Shown piece by piece: positions 6,740-10,259 of a DNA stretch of 10,259 nt. The notes under the pieces are model-generated. The model saw only the letters and a program-made list of their open reading frames with translations, was not told the DNA's origin and did not search any database. Both the position numbers and the translations under genes were made by a program. Numbering within the stretch: position 1 is the stretch's first letter; every line of letters starts with the position of its first letter. This stretch comes from Phycisphaerae bacterium (GTDB taxonomy: Bacteria; Planctomycetota; Phycisphaerae; UBA1845), in NCBI GenBank assembly GCA_021604825.1, contig BQJS01000173.1:1-10259 (forward strand), written 5' to 3'.

Positions 6740-8257
6740 TTACGGCCCAACCAGCGCCCCTACAAACCCGACCAAGTCGCCATCATCCACATCGCCATCG
6801 GCATCGGTGTCCAACGCACCACAACCGGCACTGACCGGCCCGACGCACTGCTGCATGACCATGAAGTCTTCAAGATCGACATCATTGTCGTCATCGGCGT
6901 CGCCATCTCCGGCTGGCACGCCAACTTCGATGTCGAGGTCATACAACTGAATATCATTTGTCGAAGTCGACGCGGACACTTGAAGGAAGTAAGTCCCCGC
7001 TCCGGGGAAAGCGAATCCGTTGATTGACTCGCTTTGGCCCGCCCCATTGCCAGCCGCCGACACCAATGTTGTCGATCCGTCCGTGTCCAAAAGCGCAATG
7101 TCCAGATTGTGAATCGACAAGGCATTGACATTGACCGTACTAGCAAAGAGACAACCGAGAAAACCTTGCGCTCCAGACTGATACGTCGAACCCACCGGTG
7201 TCACGGAGGCGGTTAACGTCGCGTTGTCGCCAACCGTCATGGCGCACACATCGTTATCACTGTTGTCGTCAATGCTCAAGTCGTTGTAGGCATCGGTGCG
7301 ATTGTGGAATGCGCCGAGATCGTGCGCTGCGCCCGTCGAATCATTGGGCTCAAACACATCACCGTAGTGGCGCTGGGCTGAGCGCACATCGTCGAGCTGC
7401 GGGCCAACGAAATTGAGATTGATTGCCGGCTCCATCAGCTTGCTGCTGTTGTCGGGACACACGTGCATCAACCCCATCCCATGTCCGTGTTCGTGCATAA
7501 TTGTGTTACGCAAGAAGCGATGGTTATTGGCTGCATTGGCCCAGTTGGGACCATCGTCCGCGTCGAACACCATGTCACCGCCACCTGAACTGCCCAGTTC
7601 TGCCGTTGGAAACTGGTTGTACGCAAGCACACCGTTGAAACCATCAAGTGGGATTGAGGCAATGCGAACGTCTCCGCGCGAAGCCGATCCGGCGGATCCG
7701 AAGAGCGACGCGCCGTCATCACTAACCTCCGCGTAGCTCAACCCCGAAAGATTGCCCCACGTTTCAAATGATTCAAAAAAAATGTCCTGCCAAGCAGCCG
7801 TACTCGGAAACACACCATCGAGAAGCGAATTGAGTTCGTTGATTCCGCCAGGCAGCCCGACGTCGGCAGGAACCGCAACGCCATCGGGCACGAAGCTGTA
7901 GGTCAAACCAAACGGGCTTCCCTGCGCACCGGGCCATCGATTGGCATGTTCATACCTCTGCGATTCGTCCACATCCGCAAACATCAGTCGGTCGAGCAAG
8001 TCGATGTAATCCTGCGATGTCCCGGGTGCCACACAAAACGAACCGCGCCGTTTGTGCGAAGGTATCGCCATCAGCCGCTTGACAAACGCGCGCTGCGATT
8101 CGGTCAAACATGCCAGTTCTGCTTCTTCAATCTGAACCGTCTGACGTGAATTCGACTCGGAGACAGTGGATTTCTCGGTTGCCTCGGCGGTTGCGACTTG
8201 CGTAACCATCATCGAGAAAACGAGACCAACCGATGCAACGACCGGACGGATGTTCAT
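6740..8257 (-). CDS. secreted matrixin-like zinc metallopeptidase with dockerin-like C-terminal tail
   Basis: 505-residue exported metzincin-type protease predicted to cleave extracellular protein. A signal peptide spans about 1-26 (MNIRPVVASVGLVFSMMV, cleavage near A-T-A-E-A). The catalytic domain, about 105-300, carries the zinc motif H255-E-x2-H259-x2-G262-x2-H265 and a Met-turn candidate Met275 (S-K-L-M-E-P). The E-S-F-E-T-W-G-N-L-S-G-L-S-Y (162-175) helix-strand is matrixin-like. No PRCGxPD cysteine switch is seen in the N-terminal 27-104 segment. Residues about 301-445 (F-E-P-N-D-S ... PGAGTYFLQV) resemble a bacterial pre-peptidase C-terminal (PPC) beta domain. The tail 450-505 has two Asp-rich calcium loops (from D451 and D483) and a C471/C479 pair, as in planctomycete dockerin-like tails. 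GGGG 5-7 bases before the ATG supports the start. It is divergent from the sulfatase gene over a 269-base spacer. Confidence 0.9.
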   Translation of the reverse strand: MNIRPVVASVGLVFSMMVTQVATAEATEKSTVSESNSRQTVQIEEAELACLTESQRAFVKRLMAIPSHKRRGSFCVAPGTSQDYIDLLDRLMFADVDESQRYEHANRWPGAQGSPFGLTYSFVPDGVAVPADVGLPGGINELNSLLDGVFPSTAAWQDIFFESFETWGNLSGLSYAEVSDDGASLFGSAGSASRGDVRIASIPLDGFNGVLAYNQFPTAELGSSGGGDMVFDADDGPNWANAANNHRFLRNTIMHEHGHGMGLMHVCPDNSSKLMEPAINLNFVGPQLDDVRSAQRHYGDVFEPNDSTGAAHDLGAFHNRTDAYNDLSIDDNSDNDVCAMTVGDNATLTASVTPVGSTYQSGAQGFLGCLFASTVNVNALSIHNLDIALLDTDGSTTLVSAAGNGAGQSESINGFAFPGAGTYFLQVSASTSTNDIQLYDLDIEVGVPAGDGDADDDNDVDLEDFMVMQQCVGPVSAGCGALDTDADGDVDDGDLVGFVGALVGP

Positions 8258-8436
8258 GGATTCCCCTTCAGTAAGATGCGCGTGCTTCTTGCCCGTGAGC
8301 TAACCAACGATCCTAACGAAATAGCGCTTCCAGACCAAGCCGGCCAATCGCCACACCTCAACCCAACCATGGATGCAAACGAGACACATTTGCGGCGAGC
8401 AAACACGAACCGAACCAGGACCGATAACTATCTCGC

Positions 8437-8465
8437 AATAGAGTCGCCACACCGTCGTTAGTCAA
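8437..8465 (-). promoter_or_regulatory. candidate sigma-70-type promoter for the metallopeptidase
   Basis: On the minus strand TTGACT (8465 to 8460) is followed after exactly 17 bases by TCTATT (8442 to 8437), with five and four matches to the consensus hexamers. Transcription would start near 8430, leaving a leader of roughly 170 bases before the ATG at 8257. The pair lies in the spacer shared with the divergent sulfatase gene; no equally good pair was seen for the sulfatase. Confidence 0.35.
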
Positions 8466-8526
8466 CGAAGTGACACCAACACGAATCCCCATGACTTATC
8501 GAAAAAGCAGTTAAGGATACGACGCC

Positions 8527-9987
8527 ATGCAACTGAGCCTGAGCATAATGACGACGGTTTGTATCCGGTTGGCTGCACAAACCAGCGCCTTCGATTCGCC
8601 GAACGTACTGCTGATCATCGCCGACGATCTGGGCGTTGCCAACGTTGGCGCGTACACGCGCGGTACCGCGCCGGATCCCGGCGATCCACCACCGACCCCG
8701 ACCATCGACGACCTGTCATCCAACGGAGTTCTCTTTCGCGACGCGTGGGCGACGCCGGTCTGTTCGTCCACCAGAGCGGCGACTTACACGGGGCGATATG
8801 GTTTTCGCAATGGCGTACGCTCCGTCGTGCAAACCGGCGTCGATCCGCTGCCACTCGACGAAACCATTTTCCCCGAATTGCTATCCAATGCGGGGTATGC
8901 CAATGCACTGGTTGGTAAATGGCACCTGGGTGTGGGTAACCCCGTCGGAGGATTAGACGCAGCCCGCGTCGCCGGATTCGATCATTATTCCGGAGCACCT
9001 TCTGGCGGCTTGCCAGATTATTCGTCCTGGCTCAAAGTCGTCGATGGCATTGCAAATGTGGAAAACGGTTATGCGACGACCGTCAACGTGGACGATGCGC
9101 TGGCATGGATCGAACTTCAATCGGCACCATGGACTTGCACGGTCGCGTTCAACGCACCGCATTCGCCATTCCACGACCCACCGCAGGAATTGCATTCGTT
9201 CGACCTTACAATCGCCGACGACACATTGCGCTACAAAGCGATGATCGAAGCGATGGACACCGAAATCGATCGCCTGCTCGACGGACTTGGTACACATGCC
9301 GCAAACACATTGATTATCTTTGTGGGTGATAACGGAACGCCCCAGCCAGTATTGGAAGCGCCATACACAACCGGTAAGGGTGACATTTTCGAAGGCGGCA
9401 TACGAGTTCCGTTCATCATCGCAGGCCCGATGATCGCCAGCCCCAATCGCGAGTCATTTGAACTCGTTCACGTTGTCGATATCTTCGCCACGATTCTCGA
9501 TGCAACTTCAGCAAGTTTTCCAAATACGAACCTCGACGGCGTCAGCCTCGCGCCACTGTTGCTCGACGCGTCCGCCACTTTGGATCGTGAATTCATCTAC
9601 ACAGAGTACATCCCTTCGGACGTGCAGAGCGGGCGATTCGCAATTCGTGACGATCGGTTCAAACTCATTCAACAGGTTAACGGTTTTCGATTCTACGATT
9701 TGCAAACCGATCCGTTTGAATCCGACAATCTGCTGACGAACCACATTCTCACGACCAACGAGCAATTCCGATACGATGCCCTACTCGCAGAGCTTGGTCG
9801 GTTACGTGAAGATTTGTGCAAGACTGATTTGAATTCTGACGGAACCATTGACGCAGCAGACGCAGCACTGTTTGCCGAAACAATCGAGGAAGACAATCTT
9901 CAATTGGGTGATCGTAATGGCGATGGTTCGGTCGACTTGCTCGACTATGCGCTCATGCAAACTGAAGGCGGAAACGAGTGCTGGTAG
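8527..9987 (+). CDS. exported sulfatase (arylsulfatase-like) with dockerin-like C-terminal tail
   Basis: 486-residue member of the type I sulfatase (alkaline-phosphatase-like) family, expected to hydrolyse sulfate esters, in planctomycetes often on algal polysaccharides. Metal ligands D33-D34 (NVLLIIADDLG, 26-36), the active-site motif C79-S-S-T-R83 followed by A-A-T-Y-T-G-R, G-K-W-H-L-G (130-135), F-N-A-P-H-S-P-F (208-215), G-D-N-G (267-270), G-K-G (283-285) and E-G-G-I-R-V-P (289-295) are in family order. The usual motif is C-x-P/A-x-R, so Ser at the third place is atypical. Residues 431-486 hold two calcium-binding loops (D434-L-N-S-D-G-T-I-D and D462-R-N-G-D-G-S-V-D). The start is fixed closely: an in-frame TAA lies at 8512-8514 and AAGGA at 8513-8517 precedes the ATG. 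The N-terminus is a weak signal peptide: no basic residue in the first 13 and Arg14 inside the hydrophobic stretch. Convergent with gpsA, 19 bases apart. Confidence 0.92.
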   Translation: MQLSLSIMTTVCIRLAAQTSAFDSPNVLLIIADDLGVANVGAYTRGTAPDPGDPPPTPTIDDLSSNGVLFRDAWATPVCSSTRAATYTGRYGFRNGVRSVVQTGVDPLPLDETIFPELLSNAGYANALVGKWHLGVGNPVGGLDAARVAGFDHYSGAPSGGLPDYSSWLKVVDGIANVENGYATTVNVDDALAWIELQSAPWTCTVAFNAPHSPFHDPPQELHSFDLTIADDTLRYKAMIEAMDTEIDRLLDGLGTHAANTLIIFVGDNGTPQPVLEAPYTTGKGDIFEGGIRVPFIIAGPMIASPNRESFELVHVVDIFATILDATSASFPNTNLDGVSLAPLLLDASATLDREFIYTEYIPSDVQSGRFAIRDDRFKLIQQVNGFRFYDLQTDPFESDNLLTNHILTTNEQFRYDALLAELGRLREDLCKTDLNSDGTIDAADAALFAETIEEDNLQLGDRNGDGSVDLLDYALMQTEGGNECW

Positions 9988-10006
9988 AACTTGTGACTGC
10001 GATGCG

Positions 10007-10259
10007 CTATTCGGTGGTTAATTCGCGGGTCATCAGCGCGCTGATCGCCTTGCGCGGCGATGCCGACTGATCCAAGACTGAACCAACCGCCCGCGTGATC
10101 GGCATATCCACGCCGTGATGGGCGGCCAGCTTGAGGACCGCCTGCGTGGTTGCGATACCTTCAATCACCGAGGTGGTATCCGCGATCACTTCGTCAGCCG
10201 TCATGCCGCGTCCGATCTTCTCGCCCGCGCTGCGATTGCGACCGACCGATGAGATGCAC
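10007..10259 (-). CDS. gpsA: NAD(P)-dependent glycerol-3-phosphate dehydrogenase, C-terminal part only
   Basis: The 3' end of a gene entering from the right edge; about 83 codons are present, ending in TAG at 10007-10009. GpsA reduces dihydroxyacetone phosphate to sn-glycerol 3-phosphate in the cytoplasm, supplying the phospholipid backbone. The visible residues match the GpsA C-terminal helical domain: a conserved S-V-G-R-N-R-S-A-G-E-K-I-G-R-G segment at the edge, S-V-I-E-G-I-A-T-T, then H-H-G-V-D-M-P-I-T-R-A-V and a closing L-M-T-R-E-L. The S-x-x-x-R-N-R-x-x-G-x-x-(L/I)-G-x-G and E-G-x-x-T patterns are characteristic of the family. The ATG at 10202-10204 is internal and not the start. No terminator separates it from the convergent sulfatase gene. 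Confidence 0.85.
   Translation of the reverse strand, partial: CISSVGRNRSAGEKIGRGMTADEVIADTTSVIEGIATTQAVLKLAAHHGVDMPITRAVGSVLDQSASPRKAISALMTRELTTE

Noticed and set aside
10007..10204. A separate 65-residue gene starting at 10204
   Set aside because: The frame continues upstream to the window edge with GpsA-conserved residues, so the ATG is internal to a longer gene.

Overview
The window looks like a chromosomal segment from a planctomycete, probably of the Phycisphaerae type. The main reason is that two secreted enzymes, a metallopeptidase and a sulfatase, both end in the paired, Asp-rich calcium-loop (dockerin-like) tail with D-x-D-x-D-G-x-x-D loops that is very common in that phylum. A small membrane protein with a CPNCGY...CPECGT zinc ribbon and mostly weak Shine-Dalgarno sites fit the same picture. 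This assignment is inferred from protein style and not from a marker gene.

Left part (1-3063, minus strand): a tightly packed operon read leftward encodes an O-antigen/polysaccharide ABC exporter permease (Wzm type), its ATPase with a C-terminal glycan-recognition-like domain (Wzt type), and a GT4-family glycosyltransferase that runs off the left edge. The permease stop and ATPase start overlap as TGATG, and the ATPase-glycosyltransferase gap is 10 bases. Together they would build and export a surface polysaccharide. Divergent from it (3394-4995, plus strand) is a cobalamin-binding-domain radical SAM enzyme of unknown substrate; its position suggests, but does not show, a role in modifying that glycan or a lipid.

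Middle part (5015-6740): a small two-helix membrane protein with a C-terminal zinc ribbon lies convergent to the radical SAM gene. Then comes a secreted DUF1579-like protein with a mature N-terminus made of GHxHx repeats, likely metal binding. It is followed by a perfect 15-bp hairpin that can terminate transcription from both sides, and by a compact CCCCACCC/GGGTGGGG palindrome that may be a dispersed repeat.

Right part (6740-10259): a matrixin-like zinc metallopeptidase (minus) and a sulfatase (plus) are transcribed divergently from a 269-base spacer. Both are exported and both carry dockerin-like tails, so they look like a co-regulated extracellular degradation pair. The sulfatase carries an atypical active-site motif, CSSTR. 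The window ends inside the 3' part of gpsA (glycerol-3-phosphate dehydrogenase), convergent with the sulfatase.

No tRNA, rRNA, CRISPR array, insertion sequence or phage gene was seen. The most unusual items are the sulfatase motif, the dockerin-tagged divergent pair, the His-repeat DUF1579 protein, the radical SAM gene beside a glycan exporter, and the inverted repeat abutting the ribosome-binding site of the zinc-ribbon gene.
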